Shown here piece by piece: positions 6,876-15,476 of a stretch of 33,977 nt of DNA. Source of the stretch: WFZT01 sp964398355 (GTDB taxonomy: Bacteria; Hydrothermota; Hydrothermia; B15-G9; WFZT01); assembly GCA_964398355.1 (NCBI GenBank), contig CAYNMM010000116.1, positions 1 through 33,977 of the forward strand. Reading direction: 5' to 3'. A program made the position numbers and the translations under genes. Each line of letters begins with the position of its first letter. Within the stretch, counting starts at the first letter, position 1. The notes under the pieces are model-generated. The model saw nothing but the letters and a program-made list of their open reading frames with translations, had not been told where the DNA came from and searched no databases.

Positions 6876-8077
6876 TGGCTAAGCGTTTCGGCCTCCTGAT
6901 AGTTCTTGTTTACATCCTATTTGTTTCTCTCGTAGGATTCATTTTTTTCAGAAATTATACTTCAACAAGAAATGCCTATCTCAAAATTGCGAGGAATTAC
7001 ATCTCTGGGATAAAGCAAACCTTCACTGTGTTCTCATGTCACAGGGATATGAGACTTGAAGATATATCCCGAGTTATAGATAAACTCACGAAGGAAGGTG
7101 AATTCGATTATCTCGCTTATATGATTGGAGATAGTGTGGTCTACTGGCAATCAAAGTATGATTTCTTCCTTCCTGTAGAACCGGAAAAGAGTGATTCTCT
7201 GAGAATAGTCAAAACCATTGATCATGACATACTTGAATTCAGGGTAAATCTTGGAGAAAACTCGTTTCTTATAGGAGGGTACTCCCTCAAATTTCTGGAT
7301 GTCATAATGAAAAAGCAGAAAAGAACCGGCCTGACACTTGTAATTTTCTCGACACTTATATTCCTGATTGCTCTGATTGGAATTTTGAAATTTCATGAGA
7401 GAATCTTGAGAATGGAAGCACGTATAAAAGAGGAAGAAGCAGAGAAGAAGAGATTTCAGGAACTTTCATCGTTCTCGTCTCTCATAGCCCATGAGATCAA
7501 GAATCCATTAAATACTATAAATCTCGCCCTTCAGATGATCGAGGCAAGATGCAAAAGAGACAAATATACTGAAATGATAAGGAATGAAACTAAAAGGCTA
7601 ATATCTATCGTTAATGATTTTAGAAGTATTTCACGTCCTATCAAAATAAAATTAGCATCATGTAGACTCAGTGAATTATTCAATAAAGTATCTGCAGGTC
7701 TAAAGAATGAACTTGGCAAGACTATCACGATCAAAATTGATGAAGGAACAGACGTCCGATGTGATCCACACTGGATGGAACAGCTTGTTTATAATATCTT
7801 GAAAAATTCCATCGAGGCTGATGCAACAGAAGTTCGTGTTAATGTTAAGAAGATCGGCCACCACTTTGTTATAGAGATCATAGACAACGGTAAAGGATTG
7901 AACGACGAGGAACTTTCTCACATCTTTGATATGTTTTACACTACAAAAACAAGGGGTCTTGGTCTCGGGATGTATCTTGTGAAAAAAATTGTCGAGGCGC
8001 ACGGAGGAGAAATTTCGGCTGAAGGCAGTCCAGGAAGGGGCGTGAAATTCGTTCTAAAAATACCTTTAAATAATTAA
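6875..8077 (+). CDS. Membrane sensor histidine kinase (NtrB/ZraS-like)
   Basis: This 400-residue protein has membrane helices at ~6-26 and ~152-171 enclosing an extracytoplasmic sensor of ~125 residues. The sensor contains a C-H-R-D stretch (C55, H56) that could bind metal or sense redox. A charged coiled coil (172-196) leads to the dimerisation helix with H206 in S-L-I-A-H-E-I-K-N-P. The ATPase domain has an N box around N307/N311, D-N-G-K-G (337-341) and G-L-G-L-G-M (361-366). The start overlaps the previous stop (TAATG). The E-I-K-N-P motif is typical of kinases that partner NtrC-type regulators, and such a regulator is encoded at 2332-3702. Being last in the putative sigma-54 operon implies positive feedback on the sensor. 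The signal is unknown. Confidence 0.9.
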   Translation: MAKRFGLLIVLVYILFVSLVGFIFFRNYTSTRNAYLKIARNYISGIKQTFTVFSCHRDMRLEDISRVIDKLTKEGEFDYLAYMIGDSVVYWQSKYDFFLPVEPEKSDSLRIVKTIDHDILEFRVNLGENSFLIGGYSLKFLDVIMKKQKRTGLTLVIFSTLIFLIALIGILKFHERILRMEARIKEEEAEKKRFQELSSFSSLIAHEIKNPLNTINLALQMIEARCKRDKYTEMIRNETKRLISIVNDFRSISRPIKIKLASCRLSELFNKVSAGLKNELGKTITIKIDEGTDVRCDPHWMEQLVYNILKNSIEADATEVRVNVKKIGHHFVIEIIDNGKGLNDEELSHIFDMFYTTKTRGLGLGMYLVKKIVEAHGGEISAEGSPGRGVKFVLKIPLNN

Positions 8078-8130
8078 CACATTCTCTGACCTGAGAACGT
8101 TCAGAAAAATCTGAACCCCCCAGAATAGAT

Positions 8131-8310
8131 GCGGTGCGGAAAAATGCTTTAAAGAAAAGGAAGAAAGTAATTTTTAACCTTCTCCCCCGCTGTAAGTTTA
8201 GCACTAAGGGAGGGAAGGCTGGATGTAATCTTTCCCACTTCGTGGGAGGGGAGACTGTAGGTGTGGATCTTCTCGCAAAAAGGGAGGGAAATAAGGAGAG
8301 TTTTACCGCC
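8131..8310. repeat. Hairpin-rich intergenic repeat-like region
   Basis: The 350-bp gap after the kinase gene has no credible gene. It contains a small hairpin (8099-8116, GTTCAGA/TCTGAAC). It then has a purine-rich stretch with several short inverted repeats such as TCCCAC/GTGGGA (8233-8247). It ends TTTTACCGCC (8301-8310). GCGGT at 8131 could pair with ACCGC at 8305. The composition and the T-T-T-A-C-C-G-C end resemble the element at 27092-27257, so both may be degenerate members of one intergenic repeat family. Confidence 0.4.
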
Positions 8311-8374
8311 AAGTGAAAGGGGAAATGATTACTAAAAAATTATTTTTCGTAAGCCAACTCCCCGGTAAAATAAC

Positions 8375-8416
8375 TTGACAAAGGAAGTCGATTAGTGTAC
8401 TATATCAGTAGTACAC
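8375..8416 (+). promoter_or_regulatory. Promoter and operator of the GntR/YtrA operon
   Basis: TTGACA (8375-8380) and TACTAT (8398-8403) are separated by 17 bp. A perfect inverted repeat, GTGTACTA (8395-8402) and TAGTACAC (8409-8416) six bases apart, covers the -10 and the start site. It is a classical position for repression by the GntR-type regulator encoded 12 bp downstream. Confidence 0.75.
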
Positions 8417-8427
8417 GTGGTTAAAAA

Positions 8428-8799
8428 ATGAATATCAAATTTGATGAGAGTAAACCCATATACCTGCAAATAGGAGAAGGCATTAAAAAAGCGATTGCGA
8501 GAGGGGATTTAAAAATGGGTGAAAAAGTGCCTTCAGTGAGAGAACTTGCCTTAAAGTTGAAGGTAAATCCTAACACAGTCCAGCATGCCTATCAGGAGCT
8601 CATTAGAGAAGGAATTATCTTCACAAAAAGAGGGCAGGGAAATTTTGTTTCTGAAGATCCAGAAAGAATCAAAGCTCTTCGTGAACAATTAATCACGGAG
8701 ATAGTGGACAATTTCGTTAGAGAAATCAATGAAGTGGGATTTTCCATCTCCAGCAGGGAGATTTTGAAGCTACTGGAGGAGAAAAATGATAGAAGTTAA
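8428..8799 (+). CDS. GntR-family transcriptional regulator, YtrA subfamily
   Basis: This 123-residue protein has an N-terminal winged helix (~8-75) with the typical P-I-Y-L-Q-I, G-E-K-V-P-S-V-R-E-L-A and N-P-N-T-V-Q-H-A-Y motifs. The C-terminal dimerisation part is only ~45 residues, the size of the YtrA subfamily that usually controls ABC transporter genes. It overlaps the ABC ATPase gene by 14 nt. The palindrome over its own promoter points to autorepression relieved by an unknown ligand or envelope signal. Confidence 0.9.
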   Translation: MNIKFDESKPIYLQIGEGIKKAIARGDLKMGEKVPSVRELALKLKVNPNTVQHAYQELIREGIIFTKRGQGNFVSEDPERIKALREQLITEIVDNFVREINEVGFSISSREILKLLEEKNDRS

Positions 8800-9484
8800 A
8801 GATCTCACTAAAAATTACGGGGCAACGAGGGCCCTTGATGGTGTAAGCTTTACTCTTGAACAGGGGAAAATTCTCGGTCTCGTTGGGCCCAATGGCAGTG
8901 GAAAATCTACCCTACTTAAAGTAATTGCAGGTGTCACACCTTTTAATTCGGGTATTGTAATGGTAAACAATATGTCACCGGGAAAACATGTCCGTGAATT
9001 CACGTCATACATTCCAGAAATAGATGCATTATATAGAGATCTAACAATAGAAGATCACGTTGATCTTATGAAAAATTTTGTAAATGACTGGGACCCCGAG
9101 AGAGAAAAAGAGCTTTTCGAACTACTGGAATTGCATCCAGGCCAAAAAATAAAATCCCTATCAAAAGGATACAGGAAAAGAGTTCAGATTTTACTTGGTC
9201 TTGCAAGAAAAGCGAAGATATTTCTCCTTGATGAGCCACTATCTGGAATAGATCCATTATCAAGAACTTTGATACTGGATGCGCTGCTCAAAATTTTTAC
9301 ATCGTATGAATCATCAGTGATTTTTTCCACCCATATCGTAAAAGAGGCAGAGAATATGTTTGACGATGTATTATTTCTGAAAAATGGAGTAGCTATTCTG
9401 AAAGGTAGTGCCGATGAGCTCAGAGCAAAATACGGAAAGTCCATAGAGGACGTATTCAAGGAGGTTTACCATGACCATTTATAA
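8786..9484 (+). CDS. ABC transporter ATP-binding protein
   Basis: This 232-residue protein has a Walker A GPNGSGKS at 34-41, a signature L-S-K-G-Y at 125-129, Walker B F-L-L-D-E ending at E150, and the switch histidine H183. It belongs to the YtrB/CcmA-like group of exporters controlled by GntR regulators. It overlaps the regulator gene (14 nt) and the permease gene (14 nt), so the three are translated together. GGAGGAG lies upstream of the ATG. The substrate is unknown; the downstream envelope proteins suggest a role at the cell surface. Confidence 0.93.
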   Translation: MIEVKDLTKNYGATRALDGVSFTLEQGKILGLVGPNGSGKSTLLKVIAGVTPFNSGIVMVNNMSPGKHVREFTSYIPEIDALYRDLTIEDHVDLMKNFVNDWDPEREKELFELLELHPGQKIKSLSKGYRKRVQILLGLARKAKIFLLDEPLSGIDPLSRTLILDALLKIFTSYESSVIFSTHIVKEAENMFDDVLFLKNGVAILKGSADELRAKYGKSIEDVFKEVYHDHL

Positions 9485-10181
9485 GCTTGCTCTTAAAGAG
9501 CTCAGAGGGCTGAAGATTCATTTTCTCATAATATCTGGCATTAACATTTTACTTATGTCATATCTCAGGGGAAAAACTGGCTCACCGGGTATGTTCCTCG
9601 TCTCCCTTACTATTCCGTTCACCATCATCTATGCAGCTATTTTTATACAAGGATTTCATATAGTGAAAAAAGAGTTTGACAGTGGAACTATTTATCTCCT
9701 TCTTCAACTTCCCGTTGATCTCAACGAGATTCTCTTTTCTAAATTTGTTTCCGTCTTTATCGAAGGATTTTCTCTGGCTTTCGTAACATCTATCATCGCA
9801 TCTTTTTTCCTTGTGAGTTTCCATCAAATTTCTTCTCTGCCTTTTTCAATTGTTATAAAACTTGCCCTTATCAGTGGAATGGCAATTTTTCCGGTTATTA
9901 CAATCTTTTATCCCGCTTTCGCGGTAAAAATGGTTACACGGAAATTCTCTACTCTCCTTGCATTTTTAACAGCAGGTATTTCTCTCTTCATTGATCACTT
10001 GATTTACACAATCCTCACACCATTTTCAAATACAGAGATCAATATTGTCTCCTATTCTCTTCAAAATATCATCAATATTAATGTTACTTTGAGTCTCCAG
10101 ACAATATTGTTTTATCTAATTGTAGGAGCACTATCATTATTTGCGGGTATATGGGGCATTAAAAAATTCAATAGCTTGTAG
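9471..10181 (+). CDS. ABC-2-type transporter permease
   Basis: This 236-residue protein has about six hydrophobic segments spread along its length. Between the first two lies the cytoplasmic pattern F-D-S-G-T-I-Y-L-L-L-Q-L-P seen in ABC-2 permeases, where it contacts the ATPase. It overlaps the ATPase gene, with AAGGAGG upstream. The ATPase-permease pair would form a homodimeric or four-part exporter, or a mechanotransmission-type complex. No substrate can be named. Confidence 0.85.
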   Translation: MTIYKLALKELRGLKIHFLIISGINILLMSYLRGKTGSPGMFLVSLTIPFTIIYAAIFIQGFHIVKKEFDSGTIYLLLQLPVDLNEILFSKFVSVFIEGFSLAFVTSIIASFFLVSFHQISSLPFSIVIKLALISGMAIFPVITIFYPAFAVKMVTRKFSTLLAFLTAGISLFIDHLIYTILTPFSNTEINIVSYSLQNIININVTLSLQTILFYLIVGALSLFAGIWGIKKFNSL

Positions 10182-10194
10182 GAGGTGTAAAAAT

Positions 10195-11109
10195 ATGAAA
10201 AAACTTCTAAGTCTTTCAATCTTGGTATTTGCCACACTAACAGCCTGTGTTAAGGTAGATATTCATACTGGTGAACACAGGGGGGATTTCAAATACTCGT
10301 CGAACGTTACAATTCCAGAAGGTGCTGAGGTTAGCCATGATACTCTTATAACATTTAAGGTGAAGGAACCAGCAGGAGAATTCTCCTTCAAAGTTTCCAA
10401 TATTAGTGGTAATCTCAAAGTGCTCAAAAGTGACAGGAATCAAATTCGAGTAATTCTAAAATACAAAAATGACGCTCAAAAATATTACAATGTTTACATT
10501 TATAGCAACTCCTCCAGTGCCAGTATTATCGTAAAGTCGAAAGAAAAGTGGCTCCAACTCAAGGATAATGGAAAAATTGACATGATAATCTTTGTACCGG
10601 AAGGAATGGGTTGCCTGGCAATCTCGAACGTGAATGGAAGTATCGTCGTAATGGACAGAATATTTGAAGGAGAGATGTCCATTTCCACTGTAAATGGTGA
10701 TATAAAAGGGAAATTAAAGGCCGGTTCACTAACACTCTCATCTGTAAATGGGTATATTAGAGCGGGTATCTCAGCTGATTCTGTGAATGTTAATAACGTT
10801 AACGGCTCAATTAAATTGGTACTCGGTGAATTTAATGAAGTGGATGTAAATGCTGTGAATGGATCCATCTCCGTCTCAATTCCTGACAATCTTGGGATAA
10901 CTGGTGAGGCAAATACCATCAATGGAAAAATTCATTATAAGGAGCTGGAAACTCTTCCTGATTTCAGAGTCATCGGAGAAAGTTCACATCTTTTCTGGAA
11001 GTTAAAGGGAGGAAATTTAAAATTCAAGATCGGCACTGGTGAAGCTTATCTCCGCACTTCAACAATTAACGGTTCTATCAGGTTTCACCTGATAGGAGGT
11101 ATGATATGA
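10195..11109 (+). CDS. DUF4097 lipoprotein with VNG beta-solenoid repeats
   Basis: This 304-residue protein has a lipobox ending L-T-A-C, placing lipidation at C18. ATG 10195 was chosen because GGAGGTG precedes it and it begins the signal peptide. The body is a right-handed beta-solenoid of the DUF4097 type. Turns repeat at 18-28-residue spacing: N-V-N-G-S-I, T-V-N-G-D-I, S-V-N-G-Y-I, N-V-N-G-S-I, A-V-N-G-S-I, T-I-N-G-K-I and T-I-N-G-S-I. Proteins of this family often sit beside ABC exporters and envelope-stress regulators. It probably stands in the periplasm or on the surface as a stalk. It ends ATGA, overlapping the next gene. Confidence 0.85.
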   Translation: MKKLLSLSILVFATLTACVKVDIHTGEHRGDFKYSSNVTIPEGAEVSHDTLITFKVKEPAGEFSFKVSNISGNLKVLKSDRNQIRVILKYKNDAQKYYNVYIYSNSSSASIIVKSKEKWLQLKDNGKIDMIIFVPEGMGCLAISNVNGSIVVMDRIFEGEMSISTVNGDIKGKLKAGSLTLSSVNGYIRAGISADSVNVNNVNGSIKLVLGEFNEVDVNAVNGSISVSIPDNLGITGEANTINGKIHYKELETLPDFRVIGESSHLFWKLKGGNLKFKIGTGEAYLRTSTINGSIRFHLIGGMI

Positions 11110-12752
11110 ACCTTGTTCTCTCAATATTTCTCATAGCCCTCCAGATCTCCAATGTCCATACAATAAACATTGCTACAGGGAATGGAGACGTTTATATCCA
11201 GACTGAAAAGGACAAGAAGTCTCTCAAAATACCTGACCGATTCATTCAATTCAATTACGACACATTAATAGTATTGAATTCCTGGAATAGGCCCATCTAT
11301 CTTAATATTCCGGAAGACATCTCTGTTCTTATAAAATCTGTGAACGGTGAAATTAACGTTTACGGGGAGCGTCTAAAATTTATCGATATTTCCACTTTTA
11401 CGGGCGACGTCAGGGTCCATATTTCGACAGCAGACTCTATTAAGATCTTCTCACATACTGGGGACATATACATTTCTTACAAGGACACAGTGGGTAAAAT
11501 GAAAATTCAGTCAAAAACAGGAGACATCGTTTATAAAGGTTACATTTTCCCGGATCTTACAATTCACTCGTTGAGTGGAGATATTGACATCTACACATTA
11601 AAAATAGGGAAGAAAACGGATTTATCCAGAATTTCGTCAACCTTCGGAGAGGTAGAGATTTACGACGAGTCAACGGGAAATTTTAAAATTGTCAAATCTC
11701 ATAAACAACTTGAGGGAAATATTGGGAAATACATCGAGAATAAGAGAATAAACATCCTCAAGGAGAATGGGCATGAAAAGGATGTTTCATGTTCCTTCAA
11801 ACCATTCTCGTCCTGGCAAAGGCCCGTTATTGAATTTACCAAAGCTGATGGGATGGTTCTTAATCTTCCATTTGGAGACAAAAAGTACCATGATTTTTAT
11901 GGTGGGTATATCGGCTATGCGTTTACAGCTAAAAGATTTGATTTTTACCTCCACGGATTCAAAACAATTTATAGGCCGATGTTTCTTTACTTCAGGCTTT
12001 ACAGTGAGCGCAGGTCACCTGATGCGTGGAAATTATCAAGCTGGGAGAATACCCTCTCCTCCGTCCTTCTTCATGAAGATTTTGCTGATTTCTACCGAGC
12101 CACAGGAATGGGAATCTTCGCCGGTTTTATAACCAGATCTTTCTGGATAGGCATAGGAATAGAGAAACAAAAACTTGAAAGTCTTTCGAATCAGACAAAC
12201 TGGTCATTATTTTTCAAAGAGTCACGGGCATTCAATCCTAACAGACATATCATCGAAGGTGAGCCAGAATTTATAAAACTTGAAGGATTTTTTAATCCTG
12301 CAAGAGAATTAAGAGTTAAAGCAGAAATTGAGAATCAGATCTCAACTTCATATTTGAGATTTAACAGAATTTTTATATCCGCAAATATCAATCTGGTCTC
12401 ATCCAGTGGTATGAAGCTACTTTCAAAAGTAAGAGCTGGATACTCCTCCGATACACTGTCTAATCCTTTCGATTTCTACATAGGTGGGCCTTTCACCCTA
12501 CCAGGTTTTGCATGGAAGGCGTTTTACGGAGATGTATGGATGTCACTAATCAACACGTTCCTGCTCATTGATATTTCAGACAACACCTTCTTCCTTCGAC
12601 TTGATGCAGGGAAAACCAACAGAATGGACAATCCTGAGTTGGATATAGGTATCGGTCTCTTACTGGATGGAATTTATTTCGGAGTGGCTTTTCCCATTTC
12701 CGAATCTCAAGGTAATCCAAATGTATTTGCCGGTCTGAGGAGGAATCTCTAA
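11106..12752 (+). CDS. DUF4097-like stalk fused to predicted outer-membrane beta-barrel
   Basis: This 548-residue protein has a signal peptide (~1-18). Residues ~20-205 carry DUF4097-like turns (N-G-D-V-Y-I, V-N-G-E-I-N-V, T-G-D-V-R-V, T-G-D-I-Y-I, T-G-D-I-V-Y, S-G-D-I-D-I, F-G-E-V-E-I). From ~225 to the end, alternating aromatic/hydrophobic strands fit an outer-membrane barrel. G-G-P-F-T-L-P-G-F near residue 459 resembles the conserved G-G-x-x-x-V/L-R-G-F of Omp85-type proteins, and the chain ends in strand-like sequence. The order solenoid-then-barrel matches how POTRA-barrel proteins are built. It overlaps the genes on both sides. Barrel and homology are inferred from sequence pattern only. 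The role may be surface display or export coupled to the ABC transporter. Confidence 0.65.
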   Translation: MNLVLSIFLIALQISNVHTINIATGNGDVYIQTEKDKKSLKIPDRFIQFNYDTLIVLNSWNRPIYLNIPEDISVLIKSVNGEINVYGERLKFIDISTFTGDVRVHISTADSIKIFSHTGDIYISYKDTVGKMKIQSKTGDIVYKGYIFPDLTIHSLSGDIDIYTLKIGKKTDLSRISSTFGEVEIYDESTGNFKIVKSHKQLEGNIGKYIENKRINILKENGHEKDVSCSFKPFSSWQRPVIEFTKADGMVLNLPFGDKKYHDFYGGYIGYAFTAKRFDFYLHGFKTIYRPMFLYFRLYSERRSPDAWKLSSWENTLSSVLLHEDFADFYRATGMGIFAGFITRSFWIGIGIEKQKLESLSNQTNWSLFFKESRAFNPNRHIIEGEPEFIKLEGFFNPARELRVKAEIENQISTSYLRFNRIFISANINLVSSSGMKLLSKVRAGYSSDTLSNPFDFYIGGPFTLPGFAWKAFYGDVWMSLINTFLLIDISDNTFFLRLDAGKTNRMDNPELDIGIGLLLDGIYFGVAFPISESQGNPNVFAGLRRNL

Positions 12753-13444
12753 TGTTGATCTTACTGGCTGTCCTCTTTCTGGGTACTTCGAGACCAACGG
12801 CAAACTTCAATTTTGTGAAAGTGTACGGTAAGATAGTGGGGAAAAAGTTGACAATATGTGAATCGGAGGATAGCCTGAGGGTTGAGAAATTAAACGTTGA
12901 ATTCAGGGAAAAGGAAGACACTTTAATTGTTGAAATAAAGGGAGACGAGGGGATTATGATAGGCGGGGCAGGAGCCCTTTTAGGGCTCCCGCCCCGCCCC
13001 ACAAAAATATCCATCCTTGCCATTACATCCAATATCTTCATGGATATCAAAAACCTCACTCTAACATCTCTAAACATCCGACTAAAAGCATCTTCACTCA
13101 CCATCGTTGACGCAAAAGAACCCCTATTCCCCTGTGATTCAATATACATAAGCTCATCTATTTCGACCTTTTCTTTTATAGGTGCCGGTAAAAGACCTGT
13201 TAGGTATGTTAACTTCCATTTCAACTCATCAATAGTGAAATTCTATTTTTCAGGTTCCAATTGGGAAAACAGTTTCATCTATTCCAATCTCAGCTCAATA
13301 TCCTTCTCCGGGAGTGTTCCCAGGGTAACTACAAGGGGAATATTAAATATAAAGAAGGGATTTTTACCTATTCGAAAACACGAATTGACAATCAACTTCA
13401 AAGGGGCTTTCAATATCCTTAAATTTATGGAAAACTTTGAATAG
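12752..13444 (+). CDS. Small secreted beta-rich protein of the GntR operon, unknown function
   Basis: This 230-residue protein has a short signal peptide (1-~17). Its start overlaps the barrel gene's stop (TAATG), with GAGGAGG upstream. Short alternating strands of the pattern L-T-I, L-I-V-E-I and I-S-I-L resemble DUF4097 layers, but the VNG turns are lost, so it may be a degenerate relative. Residues ~70-84 (G-G-A-G-A-L-L-G-L-P-P-R-P) are encoded by a GC-rich hairpin and look foreign to the rest. The function is unknown; it is last in the operon. Confidence 0.6.
   Translation: MLILLAVLFLGTSRPTANFNFVKVYGKIVGKKLTICESEDSLRVEKLNVEFREKEDTLIVEIKGDEGIMIGGAGALLGLPPRPTKISILAITSNIFMDIKNLTLTSLNIRLKASSLTIVDAKEPLFPCDSIYISSSISTFSFIGAGKRPVRYVNFHFNSSIVKFYFSGSNWENSFIYSNLSSISFSGSVPRVTTRGILNIKKGFLPIRKHELTINFKGAFNILKFMENFE
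12962..12998. repeat. GC-rich hairpin inside a reading frame
   Basis: GGCGGGGC-A-GGAGCCCT (12962-12978) pairs with AGGGCTCC-C-GCCCCGCC (12982-12998) around TTT; 16 of 17 positions pair. It is translated in frame and stands out strongly from the AT-rich surrounding DNA. Confidence 0.85.
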
Positions 13445-13544
13445 AGCCTACCAAAAAAGCTAAAACCTGACTTTTCAGAGATATCTTCAATTGAATATCA
13501 CCCCCAAACATATCCCTTGTCAGACATGTAATCCAGGGAGGCAA

Positions 13545-15476
13545 CTAAAGTACAATTCTAAATATTAGCCCTGTAATTGTTGCAACTGAGAGTCCAAGGA
13601 GTATGGAATAAAGCATAATTTTCTTTCCATACTCCTTCCAGATAATTCCGATCGTCGATATGCACGGTATATAAAACATGACGAACATGGTAAATACAAC
13701 AATTTGCTCCTTCGTCAAAATTGTATTTATCTTTCCTATTTCGGTTCCGAGAGCCTGTGAAAGCATTACAAGGGTAAGTTCCTTTCGCAATATTCCGAAA
13801 ATAAGGGTAGTGCCTACTTCTTTGGGTAAACCAAGAATCGAATGGACTATAGGCGAAAATGCGGTATTTATAAGGCTATCGAGATTCATATATTGAATAA
13901 CACCAAGGATAACACTTCCAATTATGAGAAGTGGCCATGCAAGATATACAAAATTCTTTACCTGAAGCCATGTTTTATCAAATGTGATCTTCAGTGAAGG
14001 AAGTTTGTAAGAGGGAATTTCCATCAGGAGACCGTATGATGGAGTTTTGAAAAACCCATTTAAAATTTTTCCCAGGATGGATACGACAAAAATGTTGAAA
14101 ATGAAGAAAAATAACGCCCACCAGGGACCAAGGAAATACGCTACAAGGGCAAAAATTACTGTAATTCTTGCAGAGCATGGAACGAGTGGTACAAGTAATG
14201 CAGAAAGCACCCTGTCTCGTTCATTGTCAAGAATTCGTGTTGCAGCAATCGCTGGTACACTGCATCCATACCCGAGGATCAATGGGATTACCGATTTCCC
14301 ATGTAAACCTATCTTGTGCATCAGACCATCAAGTAAAAATGCTACACGGGGAAGATATCCAAGATCCTCTAAGAAGGAAAGTAGAAATACGAGCGGAATG
14401 AAATAAGGTAGAACTATTCCTATACCACCTGCTATGCCTTGAGTCAAACCATCGAGGACATATAATAACAGTTGATTATGAATTCTTTGTGGCAATATCG
14501 TCAGCAACTTATCAAAAGGTCCTGTGAATAATTCTTCAAGAGGTGATCCAATCTTAAAAATCAGATAGAAAAACACAAAGAAAACCAGGATAAGAATAAA
14601 ATATCCAAATATGGGATGCATAACAAATGCATCAATTTTGTCATCAAAGCTTTTTCGAGTTTTTCTTTTTAACTTTACTACTCCTTCGGCTATTTTCATC
14701 GAGAGGTTATGCCTTTCACCATGGACAACATCGGGTGCTGGAGACCCCATAATATCTTCCAATTCTTCCCTGTATTTCCTGGCGAGTTCTAAAATTTCTT
14801 TATTATCTTTGACCAGATTTACAAAATAATCATCATTTTCAAGTAGCTTTATAGCAAAAAGGCGAGGTGGAATCTCAAATTTGCCCGCAATACTTTTTTC
14901 AACAGCCTTTGTAAGTGCATTTATTTTTTCCTCAACTATTTTAGAGCATTTATAGGAAGAAGGGATTTTGCCAGACTTGAGAATCTCAAGAATTTTCTCG
15001 AACAACTGTTTTAATCCTTTACCATGAACAGCAATAGTTGGAATTACGGGGATACCAAGTGTTTTTTCAAGCTTCTTTACATCAATCTCCACTCCCTTAG
15101 ATTTTGCTTCATCCATCATATTTAGGGCTATAACCATGGGTTTTCCAAGTTCTATGAGCTGGAGGGTAAGTTCAAGGCTTCGCGACAGAAGGGTTGCATC
15201 CATCACATTAATGATCAAATCTATATCCTGAGTGAGGAGATATTTCAGGGTTTCATGCTCGGCCATATCCTGGGAAGACAGTGAGTAGGTACCGGGTAAA
15301 TCTATCACATCAAAGATTTTTCCCTTGTAATTCATCCTGCTTTTAGTAAACTGAACTGTGGTTCCTGGTATATTCGAAGTCTGGGCTTTTAGGCCAACTA
15401 TTGCGTTAAATAGGGTACTTTTACCACAATTGGGCTGTCCAACGAGTGCTATTTTTATGGGGCCATATTTTCTCAT
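13545..15476 (-). CDS. feoB: Ferrous iron transporter FeoB
   Basis: This 643-residue protein has an N-terminal G domain: G1 G-Q-P-N-C-G-K-S-T (13-21), G3 D-L-P-G (59-62) and G4 N-M-M-D (119-122). A helical GDI-like spacer (~170-270) and a membrane part with two gate modules follow. The gates include P-C-S-A-R and G-Y-G-C-S-V-P motifs, whose cysteines are proposed to lie in the iron path. FeoB takes up Fe2+ across the inner membrane with GTP hydrolysis. Its start overlaps the feoA stop (ATGA). The length is within the usual range for the shorter FeoB group. No feoC was seen. Confidence 0.95.
   Translation of the reverse strand: MRKYGPIKIALVGQPNCGKSTLFNAIVGLKAQTSNIPGTTVQFTKSRMNYKGKIFDVIDLPGTYSLSSQDMAEHETLKYLLTQDIDLIINVMDATLLSRSLELTLQLIELGKPMVIALNMMDEAKSKGVEIDVKKLEKTLGIPVIPTIAVHGKGLKQLFEKILEILKSGKIPSSYKCSKIVEEKINALTKAVEKSIAGKFEIPPRLFAIKLLENDDYFVNLVKDNKEILELARKYREELEDIMGSPAPDVVHGERHNLSMKIAEGVVKLKRKTRKSFDDKIDAFVMHPIFGYFILILVFFVFFYLIFKIGSPLEELFTGPFDKLLTILPQRIHNQLLLYVLDGLTQGIAGGIGIVLPYFIPLVFLLSFLEDLGYLPRVAFLLDGLMHKIGLHGKSVIPLILGYGCSVPAIAATRILDNERDRVLSALLVPLVPCSARITVIFALVAYFLGPWWALFFFIFNIFVVSILGKILNGFFKTPSYGLLMEIPSYKLPSLKITFDKTWLQVKNFVYLAWPLLIIGSVILGVIQYMNLDSLINTAFSPIVHSILGLPKEVGTTLIFGILRKELTLVMLSQALGTEIGKINTILTKEQIVVFTMFVMFYIPCISTIGIIWKEYGKKIMLYSILLGLSVATITGLIFRIVL

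Noticed and set aside
8134..8316. Small plus-strand frame of 60 codons after the kinase gene
   Set aside because: It runs through the hairpin-rich repeat-like region, is rich in Lys/Gly/Arg with no family resemblance, and has no Shine-Dalgarno.
12565..13224. Long minus-strand frame (219 codons)
   Set aside because: It is antisense to the barrel and small secreted protein genes of the GntR operon, which have starts, overlaps and signal peptides; its sequence is low in recognisable pattern.
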